Shown here piece after piece: positions 51,580-61,745 of a DNA stretch of 64,000 nt. Every line of letters begins with the position of its first letter. The stretch's first letter is position 1. The translations under genes and the position numbers were made by a program. The notes below the pieces were generated by a model. The model searched no databases and was not told the origin of the DNA. It worked only from the letters and a program-made list of their open reading frames with translations. The DNA is from Treponema sp. (lineage in GTDB: Bacteria > Spirochaetota > Spirochaetia > Treponematales > Treponemataceae): NCBI GenBank assembly GCA_017549025.1, contig JAFYWB010000042.1, positions 1 through 64,000 of the forward strand. The letters run 5' to 3'.

Positions 51580-52343
51580 CAGCAAACCAAGAACCCATTC
51601 TCCTGCTGGAAGGCATCTCCAAAAAATTTCCCTTGTCTGGCAGACTATCTAGCGACACCAAGGAATCAAAATCTTATTTTCATGCATTAAAGGACATTAG
51701 CTTTACTCTAAATAAAAATGACTTTGTGGTTTTAGGGGGAGCCAACGGTTCAGGAAAGAGTCTTTTGATGACTATTATTGCAGGCTTGGTAAAGCCCAGC
51801 TCAGGAAAGGTTACCAGAAAAAGTGCCGTAGGACTGGTATTCCAGAATCCAGACCTACAAATTTTGGGTGAAACTCCCTGGGAAGATGTTTTGATTGGGC
51901 CTAAAAACAAAGGGCTTAAAGGTGAACAGCTTCATTCTCTAGGCACAGAAGCCTTGAAAAGAGTGGGATTGACAGAAAAAGCTTCTTTTCCTTCCCGGAG
52001 TCTTTCCGGCGGAGAAAAACGACGATTGGCCACCGCAGGAATTCTTGCCTTGGAGCGGGATATCATCATTTTTGACGAGCCCTTTGCAAACCTAGATTAT
52101 CCTGGAGTACAGCAAATTAACAGGCTTTTGAGCCAACTCCATGAAGAAGGAAAAACCATTGTGGTCTTGACCCACGAGCTGGAAAAATGTCTTGGACTTG
52201 CCACAAGATTTATGGTGCTATACCATGGTACCCTCGTTTTTGATGGCAGTCCAGAAGATGGCCTCAAACAAAACCTTGAATCCTGGGCCATCCGTAATCC
52301 CCTAAGACAATACTGTACATTGGAAGACCTGCTATGGAGCTAA
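51576..52343 (+). CDS. bioM: ECF transporter ATPase (BioM)
   Basis: A 255-residue ABC ATPase. Walker A GGANGSGKS, Q-loop in LVFQNPDLQ, signature LSGGEKRR and Walker B DIIIFDEPFANLD are visible. It is a single ATPase gene, so the complex would use a homodimer. It overlaps bioY by four bases and bioN by ten. Its place between bioY and the T-component gene gives the name. Confidence 0.92.
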   Translation: MTANQEPILLLEGISKKFPLSGRLSSDTKESKSYFHALKDISFTLNKNDFVVLGGANGSGKSLLMTIIAGLVKPSSGKVTRKSAVGLVFQNPDLQILGETPWEDVLIGPKNKGLKGEQLHSLGTEALKRVGLTEKASFPSRSLSGGEKRRLATAGILALERDIIIFDEPFANLDYPGVQQINRLLSQLHEEGKTIVVLTHELEKCLGLATRFMVLYHGTLVFDGSPEDGLKQNLESWAIRNPLRQYCTLEDLLWS

Positions 52344-53017
52344 GCCTCTTTTCCTTCCACCCCACCAAAAGTCCCCTTACAAAAATCAATCCCGGATTAA
52401 AGCTTCTGCTTTTGCTTATAGCAGTTATTTCATTATTTTATATTGATTTAATTCCTACTGCAATTCTGTTTTGTCTTCTTGTAGTTGTTTCTCTTCCCTT
52501 AGGATTTTCTCTTACAAGTCAATTTCAAGACTTTAAGCCCATATTCATCTACATTCTGATTTATTATATGGCTAGTATTATCATCAACCTGAGTCAGGTC
52601 AAAATCCTCGCTCCTGTGCTATTCATTCCTTCACCAACCATTGCCCTGTCAATGCTCCGTCTGTTGGTGAGCCTTCAGCTAGCCCGATTCTTTTACAAAA
52701 CCACCACAACTACCCAGCTCAAATTCAGCTTGGAAAAAATAGAGCTGCAGCTACGAGAGCTTTTACAACGACTTCCGATTTGTGGAAAAAAAATCCAAAG
52801 TCAAGCCAGCTTTACCTTTAGCCTCACTATGATTATTTCCTTCATTCCCCGCCTCATGAGTCTGTGGAACCAGCTGGAGCTTTCCTGGAAGGCTCGTGGA
52901 GGAGCAGCTGGCCTTAAAATGATGTATCAGCTATTTCCCCAGCTTCTTGTGCTTGCCTTTACAGAGGCAGAAAACACCTGGCAGGCTATCTTAAGTCGTG
53001 AAAAAGAAATATCTTAA
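52334..53017 (+). CDS. bioN: ECF transporter transmembrane T component (BioN)
   Basis: A 227-residue membrane protein. After two to five hydrophobic helices it has the cytoplasmic coupling motif SWKARGGAA (A-R-G type) near residue 188, which docks to the ATPase. N-terminal SPLTKINPGLKLLLLL is also typical of EcfT proteins. It is the last gene of the lnt-bioYMN operon. Confidence 0.9.
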   Translation: MELSLFSFHPTKSPLTKINPGLKLLLLLIAVISLFYIDLIPTAILFCLLVVVSLPLGFSLTSQFQDFKPIFIYILIYYMASIIINLSQVKILAPVLFIPSPTIALSMLRLLVSLQLARFFYKTTTTTQLKFSLEKIELQLRELLQRLPICGKKIQSQASFTFSLTMIISFIPRLMSLWNQLELSWKARGGAAGLKMMYQLFPQLLVLAFTEAENTWQAILSREKEIS

Positions 53018-53029
53018 AATTACAAGCTC

Positions 53030-53061
53030 TTGAAGGGACTTTTTTTGTAGTGTATACTACA
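53030..53061 (+). promoter_or_regulatory. nrdR promoter with palindromic operator candidate
   Basis: TTGAAG (53030-53035), a 17-bp spacer and TATACT (53053-53058). A 16-bp inverted repeat, TGTAGT-GTAT-ACTACA (53046-53061), covers the -10 box. Its size equals an NrdR box, but the bases differ from the known consensus. Confidence 0.6.
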
Positions 53062-53080
53062 AAAATTGAGAGGATTTTTT

Positions 53081-53554
53081 ATGCGTTGTCCTTATTGTGG
53101 CAGTCTTGATGACAAGGTAATTGAATCCCGAACCTTGGGTACTGGCGAAAGTATCCGACGGCGGCGGGAATGTATTAGCTGTGGCTATAGATTTACCAGC
53201 TACGAACGAATTGAAGAAAAGCCCTTTATGGTGGTAAAGCGTGACGGTCGCCGCCAGCCCTTTGATCGGGCAAAGCTAGAAAAAGGCATTGCCAGAGCCT
53301 TGGAAAAACGACCTGTTTCTGCCACCATGACAGACAACCTTATTTCCGAAATCGAAGACATCGTCTTCATCCGAGGAAGAACCTCCAGAGAAATTCCCAC
53401 GGAGGAACTGGGAGATTTAGTGCTGGAAAAACTCCATGGCCTAGACAAGGTGGCCTACATCAGATTTGCCTCTGTATACCGCCATTTCGAGAATCTAGAT
53501 GAATTTATCACTGAGGTAAATAAGATTGAATCTAGCAAAGATACTGCTGGTTAA
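53081..53554 (+). CDS. nrdR: Transcriptional repressor NrdR
   Basis: A 157-residue regulator of ribonucleotide reductase genes. The N-terminal zinc ribbon (MRCPYCGS and CISCGYRF) precedes an ATP-cone domain starting PFMVVKRDGRRQPFDRAKL. ATP/dATP binding tells it the nucleotide state. The frame opens at a TTG (53066), but that codon lies in the leader; ATG 53081 follows GAGAGGA and begins the conserved protein. It is monocistronic between bioN and the 53672 gene. Confidence 0.96.
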   Translation: MRCPYCGSLDDKVIESRTLGTGESIRRRRECISCGYRFTSYERIEEKPFMVVKRDGRRQPFDRAKLEKGIARALEKRPVSATMTDNLISEIEDIVFIRGRTSREIPTEELGDLVLEKLHGLDKVAYIRFASVYRHFENLDEFITEVNKIESSKDTAG

Positions 53555-53671
53555 ATCATGATACAGCACTTCTAAAGATGATTTTTATTCTGTCGTACCA
53601 CCTGCTTTCCGAATGAGGTATAAACAATTTTAAAAATTAGTTGTTTTGTAAGACACAGGAGCATATCAATT

Positions 53672-55174
53672 ATGAAAAAAATTACTTTTGTATTGCTTTT
53701 AGTAACCACTATCTTTACGGTTTTTGCTGAGCAGTATCAAATTACTGATGTCCAATATGAATTGGACGGTAGAACACGGGAATACGCACTAAACAAGGCT
53801 CTGGATATTAGAAAAGACCGTATCTTTGGCTCTCAAGAAGAGCTTCAGCTCTACATTGATTTTATCTTTCAAAAACTCAGTGACCAGCGAGTTCTTGAAA
53901 ATCCTCAAGTACGCTATGAATTAGGTAATCCCACTACCGAAGACATTATTCCAGTGAGTTTATTCATCATTGCAGATGAAACCTGGAATATTCTCCCCTT
54001 GCCCTATCCTAAATACGACTCAAATTCAGGTTTTTCCTTTAAATTTAAAATAAGGGACTACAATTTTTTGGGTACCATGGAGCCACTGAATTTTGACTTG
54101 GAGTTCTATCAAAAAGATGAGGGGGCAACAAATGTTTTGGGCATGGGAATTGACTTTGCAATTCCCTTTGCATTAGGAGTTCTTGATGCCCAATGGAACA
54201 ACAAGGCTTCCATTGACTATACCTTTGGCGATTCCAGCCCAAACTTTTCTTTTTCCACTGGTTTAGATTTAGCTTATGCCTTCAAATATATCACCTTAAA
54301 GTTGGAAACAAAGCAGTCTGTAGATATTGACAATGACTACAAAGCGGCCGGAGATTGGATTTACGGAACTGAATTCGCCAAATTTAGTACTCCCATTACA
54401 CTTCTTCGTACAACAGGGGCCTTTGGAAACATTAAGTTTGTTCCCTATAGCTCTATCACCTATCGTTGGGACTTGAATGGAATCAATCATCCTGATTTAG
54501 TTGGCCCTAGCCTTGGTTTAGGATATGGATTTTCTGCAGGAAAGGTAAACTGGATTGGAAATTTTAGAAAGGGCTTTACCTCCAGCCTCACTAATTCCTA
54601 CGAATACAATTTCCATTCAACAAACTGGACCACAGAATTAGCCTTACAGTTTGAAGGATTTTATTTCATCAACTTCTTTGGTATTTCTACCCGTTCAAAA
54701 CTCTTTACTCACTACGATTTGGTTAAAAAAAGTAATTCTACCACAACTAACGTAGCAGAATGGATGAGAGGTGTTTACAATGGCAAAAGTTATAATTCTG
54801 GTCGGGCTAATTTACCAACTGGCTTTGTTATGAACCTTGATTTCCCCATGAGAGTGCTAGAAACCGATTGGCGTGGTTGGGGAAAGGCTTTGTTTAAGCG
54901 TGATATGCCTTCTTGGTTCGGATTCTTCGATTTTGAAATGCAAGTTGTCCCCTTTATTGATATTGCTTTGTATGGTGCAGATGACTATTGCTGGGTACAT
55001 CTGGATGATGGATTTTATTCAGCAGGACTTGAAGTTATCGTGTATCCAAATAAAATGAGAAGCATTCAAGTGAGAGCTAGTGCAGGCTTGGATATTGGTG
55101 CTAAACTCCTAGAACAGGATTGGCGAAGCAAGAAAGGCCCTGAAATCGAAATTGGAATCGGCCTCCACTACTAG
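53672..55174 (+). CDS. Predicted outer-membrane beta-barrel protein, Omp85-like
   Basis: A 500-residue protein with a signal peptide (cleavage near AEQ, residues 19-21). Residues about 20-110 resemble one POTRA-type alpha/beta domain. The rest is a long series of amphipathic strands rich in aromatic residues and Gly, ending GIGLHY, an outer-membrane barrel end. This suggests an Omp85/TamA-like protein with a single POTRA, but I cannot confirm it without structure prediction. A ribosome binding site (ACAGGAG) precedes the ATG and a terminator follows. Confidence 0.6.
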   Translation: MKKITFVLLLVTTIFTVFAEQYQITDVQYELDGRTREYALNKALDIRKDRIFGSQEELQLYIDFIFQKLSDQRVLENPQVRYELGNPTTEDIIPVSLFIIADETWNILPLPYPKYDSNSGFSFKFKIRDYNFLGTMEPLNFDLEFYQKDEGATNVLGMGIDFAIPFALGVLDAQWNNKASIDYTFGDSSPNFSFSTGLDLAYAFKYITLKLETKQSVDIDNDYKAAGDWIYGTEFAKFSTPITLLRTTGAFGNIKFVPYSSITYRWDLNGINHPDLVGPSLGLGYGFSAGKVNWIGNFRKGFTSSLTNSYEYNFHSTNWTTELALQFEGFYFINFFGISTRSKLFTHYDLVKKSNSTTTNVAEWMRGVYNGKSYNSGRANLPTGFVMNLDFPMRVLETDWRGWGKALFKRDMPSWFGFFDFEMQVVPFIDIALYGADDYCWVHLDDGFYSAGLEVIVYPNKMRSIQVRASAGLDIGAKLLEQDWRSKKGPEIEIGIGLHY

Positions 55175-55197
55175 AAGTAATATGTAGTTGATAAAAT

Positions 55198-55228
55198 AAA
55201 AGCCTGACTTCTCCGAGGTCAGGCTTTT
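55198..55228. terminator. Terminator between convergent genes
   Basis: AAAAGCCTGAC pairs with GTCAGGCTTTT, with flanking A- and T-rich runs. It sits between the genes ending at 55174 and 55263. Confidence 0.92.
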
Positions 55229-55262
55229 ATTATTTAGTTCTTTATCAAAATGAAGTACCTTA

Positions 55263-56348
55263 TTACAGTTTTCCAATAGCCAACTGACGCCAGTAATTTT
55301 CTGGTGCTGTTTGAGCAATTACTACCAACAGCTCCTTGGCAAAATCCTCATTTTCAGGGAACATTTGTGAGCCTAAATCAGCAAGCCGATAAAAGCAACG
55401 CCAAAAGCCTTGATCCATGCTCCATTCTGCCAACTCATAGTTATTAATTGCAATTTGAAAAAACTCTCGTAGGTTTTTGTATTCAAACTCTGTAACACGA
55501 TTTGCCAAGAAATTATTCATACGCGTAAAGGATGCCAAAGTACCAAACAAAGACATCTTAAAGGCTTCCTGGTACCGCTCCTGTTCCACATACAACTCAG
55601 TCAAGCGGAAAAAAGCTGGAATAGAACGATAACAGTCTGCACGATAAAGATTAAAAATCTTGTCCGCACTATAACCTCTTTGAACAGAATTTGTCAGTGC
55701 TACAGTAAATCCGTCGTTTCCGTAATAGGGATCAGAGGCAATAATCAACATCAGCGCTTTTTCGCAGTTTTCATAATCATCAAAATTGTAGGAAAGATTT
55801 GCCATATCATACAATATGTCGTATCTGCTTTCTGGAATATCCAAAATATCCGCATTATTCCAGGCATCCATATAGTATGAATAGGAAAGCTCATACTCTC
55901 CCTCAAACTCGTAGATTTTTGCCATAAGATGGGCTGCCTCAGGAAAAATAGTCTTGGCAGCCAGATGCTTTTGAATCTCCGCAATAGAATTGTTGAAAAA
56001 AGTTCCATTGTGGAGGGAAGTTGTATATTCAATGAGATTAACTACATCGTACACATCACGAGACTGCAAAACAGCTATAACATCAAGAATATTGTCACCA
56101 GCACTCTGCACTTCTTGGGGATGAAGAGCTGCATTCAAGGCATCAAGAGACTCAGTAGCCTCCTTTTGACGCAATAACCTTGCCTCTTCTGCCAACAGAA
56201 GTGCCTTACCGTATTCACCGGAATCAAAGGCAAACTGGGCATCCTCCAAAAGCCGTGCTGATTTTTGAAACAAAGGCAACTCAATGGCAAAAACCATAGA
56301 ACTGAGGAGTAATGCAATACTGATAAATACTAGTTTTCTCTTATTCAC
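55263..56348 (-). CDS. Secreted TPR-like helical protein
   Basis: A 361-residue protein with a signal peptide (KRKLVFISIALLLSSMVFA). The mature part is helical with TPR-like pairs, such as FDSGEYGKALLLAEEARLL and YEFEGEYELSYSYYMDAWNN. No catalytic motif is seen. Its start overlaps the ispG stop by four bases (ATGA), and ispG follows the V-ATPase genes closely. It is therefore the last gene of a long minus-strand operon. Function unknown. Confidence 0.75.
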   Translation of the reverse strand: MNKRKLVFISIALLLSSMVFAIELPLFQKSARLLEDAQFAFDSGEYGKALLLAEEARLLRQKEATESLDALNAALHPQEVQSAGDNILDVIAVLQSRDVYDVVNLIEYTTSLHNGTFFNNSIAEIQKHLAAKTIFPEAAHLMAKIYEFEGEYELSYSYYMDAWNNADILDIPESRYDILYDMANLSYNFDDYENCEKALMLIIASDPYYGNDGFTVALTNSVQRGYSADKIFNLYRADCYRSIPAFFRLTELYVEQERYQEAFKMSLFGTLASFTRMNNFLANRVTEFEYKNLREFFQIAINNYELAEWSMDQGFWRCFYRLADLGSQMFPENEDFAKELLVVIAQTAPENYWRQLAIGKL

Positions 56349-57436
56349 AGACTTAACAATTCCTTTCTAAATACAGTATCGGCAGATTCTGCTGAAACCG
56401 TTTGAACTATTTTTCCGTGTTTGAAAATGGTAACCTTATCTCCAGTACCAGTAATGCCGATATCAGCATGCTTTCCTTCTCCAGGTCCGTTTACCACGCA
56501 CCCCATAACGGCTACAGTAATATCCTTGTCCATGGAAAGAAGCTCTGCTTCCCACTTGTCCATAAAGGCGTGAACATCAAAGCCATTTCGTCCGCATCGG
56601 GGGCAAGATACAATCTTTACACCACCAGCTCGCAGTCCTGTTTCACGAAGGATTTCACGAGCGGTAATAACCTCATTGTCTGGGGAAGAAGAAAGACTAA
56701 CTCGAATGGTATTACCAATTCCCTCCTCCAGCAGGCGGCTAAAGGCTAAGGTACTTTTAACAATGCCTCCAACTAAGGGGCCTGCTTCTGTAACTCCCAC
56801 GTGAAGGGGAATATCAAAGCGAGAAGCAAAATCCCTGTTAGAATCCACCGTTTCTTTTACTGATGAGGCTTTCATGGAGACAACAAACTGATCAAAACCA
56901 AGGCTATCAAGTACTTCAGCTTCACGAGCAGCTGTTTGTGAAAGGCCCTGAGCACGAGTAAGCTTTCCATCCCGCACGTCGGCAGCAATATCTTGAGGGA
57001 GACTACCAGTATTCACTCCAATACGAATAGCAGCTCCTTTGTCTTTACAACGAGCTACCACTGCTTCTACCCGGTCTCGGCTACCAATATTTCCAGGATT
57101 AATTCTGATTTTGGCAACATTCCCCTCTAAACACCGCAATGCCAGCTTGTAGTCAAAGTGGATGTCGGCTACCAAAGGAATGTCTGTTTCCTTGGCCAGA
57201 AGCACCAAGGCATCGGCGCTTGCCATGTCAGGCACTGCAAATCGAATGATATCGCATCCTAAAGCCTGCAATTTTTCCATGCGGTGAACAATAGACAAAA
57301 GGGCATCCCGATCCTGAAGGATGTCGGTAATGCCCTCTTTCCACATTGTTTGGATGGATACCGGTGATGAACCACCGATACCCAGCCGTTTTGTTCTTCC
57401 CGCACCACCAATATACACTTGACGTGTGTGATGCAT
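56345..57436 (-). CDS. ispG: 4-hydroxy-3-methylbut-2-enyl diphosphate synthase
   Basis: A 363-residue 4Fe-4S enzyme of the MEP isoprenoid pathway (also called GcpE). The cluster cysteines are in SCPRCGRNGFD and in MGCVVNGPGE, and the N-terminal TIM-barrel block IRFAVPDMASADAL is typical. It starts 11 bp after ntpK with AGGAG before the ATG. It shares the pathway with dxr at 16.8 kb. Electrons would come from a flavodoxin or ferredoxin. Confidence 0.96.
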   Translation of the reverse strand: MHHTRQVYIGGAGRTKRLGIGGSSPVSIQTMWKEGITDILQDRDALLSIVHRMEKLQALGCDIIRFAVPDMASADALVLLAKETDIPLVADIHFDYKLALRCLEGNVAKIRINPGNIGSRDRVEAVVARCKDKGAAIRIGVNTGSLPQDIAADVRDGKLTRAQGLSQTAAREAEVLDSLGFDQFVVSMKASSVKETVDSNRDFASRFDIPLHVGVTEAGPLVGGIVKSTLAFSRLLEEGIGNTIRVSLSSSPDNEVITAREILRETGLRAGGVKIVSCPRCGRNGFDVHAFMDKWEAELLSMDKDITVAVMGCVVNGPGEGKHADIGITGTGDKVTIFKHGKIVQTVSAESADTVFRKELLSL

Positions 57437-57447
57437 GAAGTCTCCTT

Positions 57448-57870
57448 TTATTTCAGTACGATCATAGAGAATACCATTGCGAACAAAGCAACAGTTTCAC
57501 AAAGACCTACAACCATGATGTACTGGGCAAAACCCTTTCCTGTTTCACCGAGAGCATCAGAACCAGCAGCACCAGCCTTTCCCTGGAATACGGCAGAAGC
57601 AGCCATGGCAAGACCAGAGAAGATACCCAAAGCCAACAGGAAGGCACCATCCTTGGTGGAGTTAATCATATTCTGCATCAACAGAAATCCATAGATGGTC
57701 TGGGTAAGAGGGGCACCAGCAAAAACAGTCAGGATGAAGGGAGCGGGCTTGTTGTTCATGTAACAACGCTTCCAAGCACCAATAGCTGCCTGACCGGCAC
57801 AACCAATACCAATTGCAGAACCAATAGCTGCAATACCAAGAACACAAGCTGCTCCAAACATTCCAATCAT
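57448..57870 (-). CDS. ntpK: V-type ATPase proteolipid subunit K
   Basis: A 140-residue, four-helix rotor subunit that carries the ion. The ion-binding glutamate is E125 (LCETVALF). Thr56-Gln57 (PLTQTIYG) and Gln96 (VFQGKAG) align with the Na+ ligands Thr64, Gln65 and Gln110 of Enterococcus hirae NtpK. This suggests sodium rather than proton coupling. It is the last V-ATPase gene, 23 bp after ntpI. Confidence 0.93.
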   Translation of the reverse strand: MIGMFGAACVLGIAAIGSAIGIGCAGQAAIGAWKRCYMNNKPAPFILTVFAGAPLTQTIYGFLLMQNMINSTKDGAFLLALGIFSGLAMAASAVFQGKAGAAGSDALGETGKGFAQYIMVVGLCETVALFAMVFSMIVLK

Positions 57871-57893
57871 ATTATACTCCTAAAAAAAGAACT

Positions 57894-59813
57894 CTATTTA
57901 TTATCAGCACCTTCACAGAAGGGCTCATAAGCAAAACCAGACCATGACATTCCCAAGTGGCTGGAGAACTCCAGTGTATTCAAGCGAACACCATGAACAA
58001 TTACAGACAATACGTTCAAGATCATGTTCAATCCATGACCGAACACCAGCAACAGCACTCCGAAGAAGATGATGGCACCGCCCAACATGGGACCAGCCAT
58101 ATCGTTTACTGTGGCAGAAATGGCTCCACCTGCAAGACCTACGGCCCACAGACGGATGTAGGAAACGATGTCGGAGAATACGTTTACCACGCCTAAAAGC
58201 ACGGAAACAATGTTCTTGCAGCTTTCCAGAATAGAGGCTCCAAGACTACCATCGTAATTGGAGAAGATAAAACTCAAGGCAAAACCAACTCCAACAACAC
58301 CCAACACCATTGTTCCCATGGTAGGAATACCACAGAAGGTATCCAATTTAACAACCATGTTCAGTACCACGAAGAAGATACCCCACAGCTGAAGCAGGGA
58401 ACCTAATTCTCCCAAGCACTTTGGTGATTTAATGTACCGAGCAATACCCTTCAGGTGGGCAATGGAAAGCTGGACAAGAGCCAACATAAAGCAGAAAATC
58501 TGAAGATTCTGCTTTACCAATGCCTCGTTCTCTGGAGAGATGGCGGCATAAGCATTTGAGATAGGTTGCAAAGACAGGCCAGTAAGCCAGCTTGGCAACA
58601 AATCGGGGCTTAAACCAAACCAGGTACAGGTAACAGCACCCCATGCCATGGTGAAGAATCCTAACAACAACAACAGGTTGTATGCAGGAGGAATCTTCTT
58701 CTTTTTTGTCACGGCACCAATATCTGCAAAGACTGCAGCCAGCACCATCAACAAACCATATCCACCGTCACCAAAGATGATTCCGAAGAAAATACAGAAG
58801 AACAACAGGAACCAACCAGAAATATCGTATTCCCGATATCCAGGTACTGTACCCAAGAAGTCGGATACAGGATAAATCAAGCTAACGAACTTGTTGTTCT
58901 TGAGCTTGGTAGGAACCTCATCCTCTTCTGCTGGGTCAGATACAACTACAGCCCAGTTTTCTTCTTTAGCGGCAGCCTGAACAGCAGCCACATCCTCTAC
59001 AGGCACGTAACCAGTGAGCCAGCACAATGCCATATAAGGACGACCGTCCTCGGTATCCTCTTCCCGTCCCATTCCAGAGAAAAGATTTTCGAATTCGATA
59101 TCCTTTCCCACAACGGAACAGTACTGCTTGAACAGCTGTCTATCCAGAGCAGCCTCAGTCAAAGCCTTGTCGATGGATTCAATCTCACCACGCAGGGAAG
59201 AAATCTCATCACGCAACTGCTTTGAAGAGGAGCTGATCATAGGAACAGCATAGGCCTCAGCTGGCATATCAGCAGGACGAGAAGCACAAGCCAAGGTAGA
59301 TCCAGCTTCACCATACTGAATCAGCAGGAACCGAACCAAAGACTTATTCTCGTTTACCACCAAAGTATTGATTGTTTCTGGTATGGACAAATATGCATCA
59401 CGAGGAATCTCATACAAGGAAAGAATAATTCCCTTTCCTGCAAGATATTGGAAGCTTTCTGCATCCAAATCTCCCCAGCCTGCAAACCGCTCCAACTCCA
59501 AGGTATGGGCGGAAATAATATCCTTACACAGCTTTTTCCTATCAGCAAGCGCCACTACTTCCTCTGCCTTAGCCAGAACCTTGTCTCGGTCAAAGGTGGC
59601 AGTGGAAACAGCCTTTTTAGGCAGCTTGATTTCAGACAGGATTGCGTAGGCAGTTTCTGCCTTGGAATAGGTATCCTTGAATGCAGCAAGTTCTTCACTG
59701 GCACCGCTTACCTTTTCCAAATGCACCACGCCAAGCCGACGCATTTTCTTAAGGGCTTCCTTACGATGTTCTTCCAACAATACAAAGGAAACCTTTTTCA
59801 TAGGTACAATCAT
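57894..59813 (-). CDS. ntpI: V-type ATPase subunit I (membrane stator)
   Basis: A 639-residue two-part protein. The N-terminal half (about 310 residues) is a soluble coiled arm that contacts the peripheral stalks. The C-terminal half has about seven membrane segments, with a buried Arg in the [13 protein letters not shown] helix that faces the rotor ion site. It starts within the last codons of ntpD (4-bp overlap). Confidence 0.94.
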   Translation of the reverse strand: MIVPMKKVSFVLLEEHRKEALKKMRRLGVVHLEKVSGASEELAAFKDTYSKAETAYAILSEIKLPKKAVSTATFDRDKVLAKAEEVVALADRKKLCKDIISAHTLELERFAGWGDLDAESFQYLAGKGIILSLYEIPRDAYLSIPETINTLVVNENKSLVRFLLIQYGEAGSTLACASRPADMPAEAYAVPMISSSSKQLRDEISSLRGEIESIDKALTEAALDRQLFKQYCSVVGKDIEFENLFSGMGREEDTEDGRPYMALCWLTGYVPVEDVAAVQAAAKEENWAVVVSDPAEEDEVPTKLKNNKFVSLIYPVSDFLGTVPGYREYDISGWFLLFFCIFFGIIFGDGGYGLLMVLAAVFADIGAVTKKKKIPPAYNLLLLLGFFTMAWGAVTCTWFGLSPDLLPSWLTGLSLQPISNAYAAISPENEALVKQNLQIFCFMLALVQLSIAHLKGIARYIKSPKCLGELGSLLQLWGIFFVVLNMVVKLDTFCGIPTMGTMVLGVVGVGFALSFIFSNYDGSLGASILESCKNIVSVLLGVVNVFSDIVSYIRLWAVGLAGGAISATVNDMAGPMLGGAIIFFGVLLLVFGHGLNMILNVLSVIVHGVRLNTLEFSSHLGMSWSGFAYEPFCEGADNK

Positions 59814-60436
59814 TCAGATACCTCCCTGTCAGCCTTTTGTGCCACCCGCTCAAGGTTTTTCTTGGAAATCTTACCACGAACAACGGCGGCAACCTGCTGG
59901 TCACCCAAGTAGACGGTAATCTTCTTGATATTAGCTTTTGTTTCAGGAATCTTTACCTTTTCAAAGAGGTTTACACGCTGGGTGGTGGTACGCAACTCAA
60001 TATTCAGCAATCGTACCTGCTCGTCCAGCACATCAGCCTCCAAGTCAAGAGAAAGAGCCTGTTCCATTTTATCTGCTGCCAGGTCAATCCACAAAGGGGT
60101 GGAATACAGATCGTAGTCTCCACGGGCAAAATCCGCTCCCTCATACACAGGGATGGTAACACCCGCTATATTTCCTACACCCTTACGGATATTGCTGACA
60201 GTAACCATGTCTGGCTTGAAGGCATCAGCCTCGCCAAAAACAGCAATCCACTTAGTAAATTCAGCTTCCAAAGCCTTTCGACGAGCTCGAACTTCACGAG
60301 CTCGCTCATCAATGGTGCGAATTTCCGTTTGTAGCTGCTGTTTTTTGAGCGTCAAGGTAGGAAGATACCGATTATACATCTTCAAAGCATCTTTCTGGGC
60401 CTTCAGCTCATTCTTTGTCAGCTTTATTGTAGCCAT
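59810..60436 (-). CDS. ntpD: V-type ATPase subunit D (central rotor)
   Basis: A 208-residue coiled-coil protein, the central shaft. The N-terminal [24 protein letters not shown] and the C-terminal RRTT-like segment ([21 protein letters not shown]) match the family. It lies 12 bp after ntpB. Confidence 0.94.
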   Translation of the reverse strand: MATIKLTKNELKAQKDALKMYNRYLPTLTLKKQQLQTEIRTIDERAREVRARRKALEAEFTKWIAVFGEADAFKPDMVTVSNIRKGVGNIAGVTIPVYEGADFARGDYDLYSTPLWIDLAADKMEQALSLDLEADVLDEQVRLLNIELRTTTQRVNLFEKVKIPETKANIKKITVYLGDQQVAAVVRGKISKKNLERVAQKADREVSE

Positions 60437-60448
60437 CAGCTAAACCCC

Positions 60449-61744
60449 TTAATTCTTGGGCCAATACTGAGCAATCAGCTCGGACTTCAAGCCCGTTTCC
60501 TCACTCTTGAAACAAGCAGCCAAAATGGCCCATCCCTTGTCCAGGGCACCTTCCAATGGAATATTTACAGAAAGATCCATCATTTCCTTCTCAAACAATT
60601 CACCATATTTCAGAAGCTTTTCGTCCCATTCAGACATCATAAATCCCATGGATTTCTTTTCCAAGGTGTCTTTGTAGGAGGAATACAGACGAATCATACC
60701 GTCCATCAAAGCACGGTGGTCGTCACGAGTCTTGCCGTTTACGTTCTGCTTCAAGCGAGACAAGGAACCAAAGGGCTCAATACGTCCACCCTTCAGGTAG
60801 AACTGACCTTCGGTAATGTATCCGGTGTTGTCAGGAACTGGGTGAGTAACGTCGTCACCAGGCATGGTGGTTACTGCAAGAATAGTAACAGATCCAGCAT
60901 CATCAAAGTCTACCGCCTTTTCGTAGCGGCTGGCCAACTGGCTGTACAAATCTCCTGGATAACCACGGTTTGAAGGAACCTGTTCCTGAGTGATGGCGAT
61001 TTCCTTCATGGCGTCGGCAAAGTTGGTCATATCGGTAAGAAGCACCAATACGTCCTTTCCCTGCAGGGCAAACTGCTCTGCAACTGCCAAACTCATGTCA
61101 GGAATCTTCAAGCACTCTACGGTGGGGTCAGCAGCTGTGTGAACGAACATTACTGTTCGGCTCAAAGCTCCACCCTCTTCCAGTGTGTTCTTAAAGTACA
61201 GGTAGTCGTCGTACTTAAGACCCATTCCACCAAGAACGATTACATCAACCTCTGCCTGCATGGCGATACGAGCAAGCAGCTCGTTGTAAGGCTCTCCTGA
61301 AATGGAGAAGATTGGAAGCTTCTGGGAAACAACCAATGTATTGAACATATCGATCATGGGGATACCAGTACGAATCATACGGCGAGCCATAATACGCTTG
61401 GAGGGGTTTACAGAAGGACCACCAATCTCTACGGGATTATCCTTCAAAGAGGGGCCCTTGTCACGAGGCTCTCCAGAACCGTTGAAGATACGTCCCATGA
61501 GGTTTTCGGAGAAACAAACCTCCATCTCACGACCAAGGAAGCGAATCTTGTCTCCAGTGGAAACACCACGACCACCAGCAAAAACCTGCAATGAAACCAA
61601 GTCACCGTCAATGCGGTTTACCTCTGCCAAGGAGGTTCCGAAAGCAGTTTCGATTTCTGCCAGCTCGTTATACTTGATTCCCTCAGCACGAACGGTAATA
61701 ACGCTACCGCTGATTGATTCAATCTTGCTATAAATCTTGTTCAT
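60449..61744 (-). CDS. ntpB: V-type ATPase subunit B
   Basis: A 431-residue non-catalytic nucleotide-binding subunit. It lacks a Walker A loop ([15 protein letters not shown] is at that place) but keeps the ATPase fold with [18 protein letters not shown]. The frame has an earlier ATG (61756) inside ntpA. I prefer 61744 because it follows the ntpA stop with GGTGAG before it and starts the conserved region. The choice changes only four residues. Confidence 0.95.
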   Translation of the reverse strand: MNKIYSKIESISGSVITVRAEGIKYNELAEIETAFGTSLAEVNRIDGDLVSLQVFAGGRGVSTGDKIRFLGREMEVCFSENLMGRIFNGSGEPRDKGPSLKDNPVEIGGPSVNPSKRIMARRMIRTGIPMIDMFNTLVVSQKLPIFSISGEPYNELLARIAMQAEVDVIVLGGMGLKYDDYLYFKNTLEEGGALSRTVMFVHTAADPTVECLKIPDMSLAVAEQFALQGKDVLVLLTDMTNFADAMKEIAITQEQVPSNRGYPGDLYSQLASRYEKAVDFDDAGSVTILAVTTMPGDDVTHPVPDNTGYITEGQFYLKGGRIEPFGSLSRLKQNVNGKTRDDHRALMDGMIRLYSSYKDTLEKKSMGFMMSEWDEKLLKYGELFEKEMMDLSVNIPLEGALDKGWAILAACFKSEETGLKSELIAQYWPKN

Positions 61745-61745
61745 C

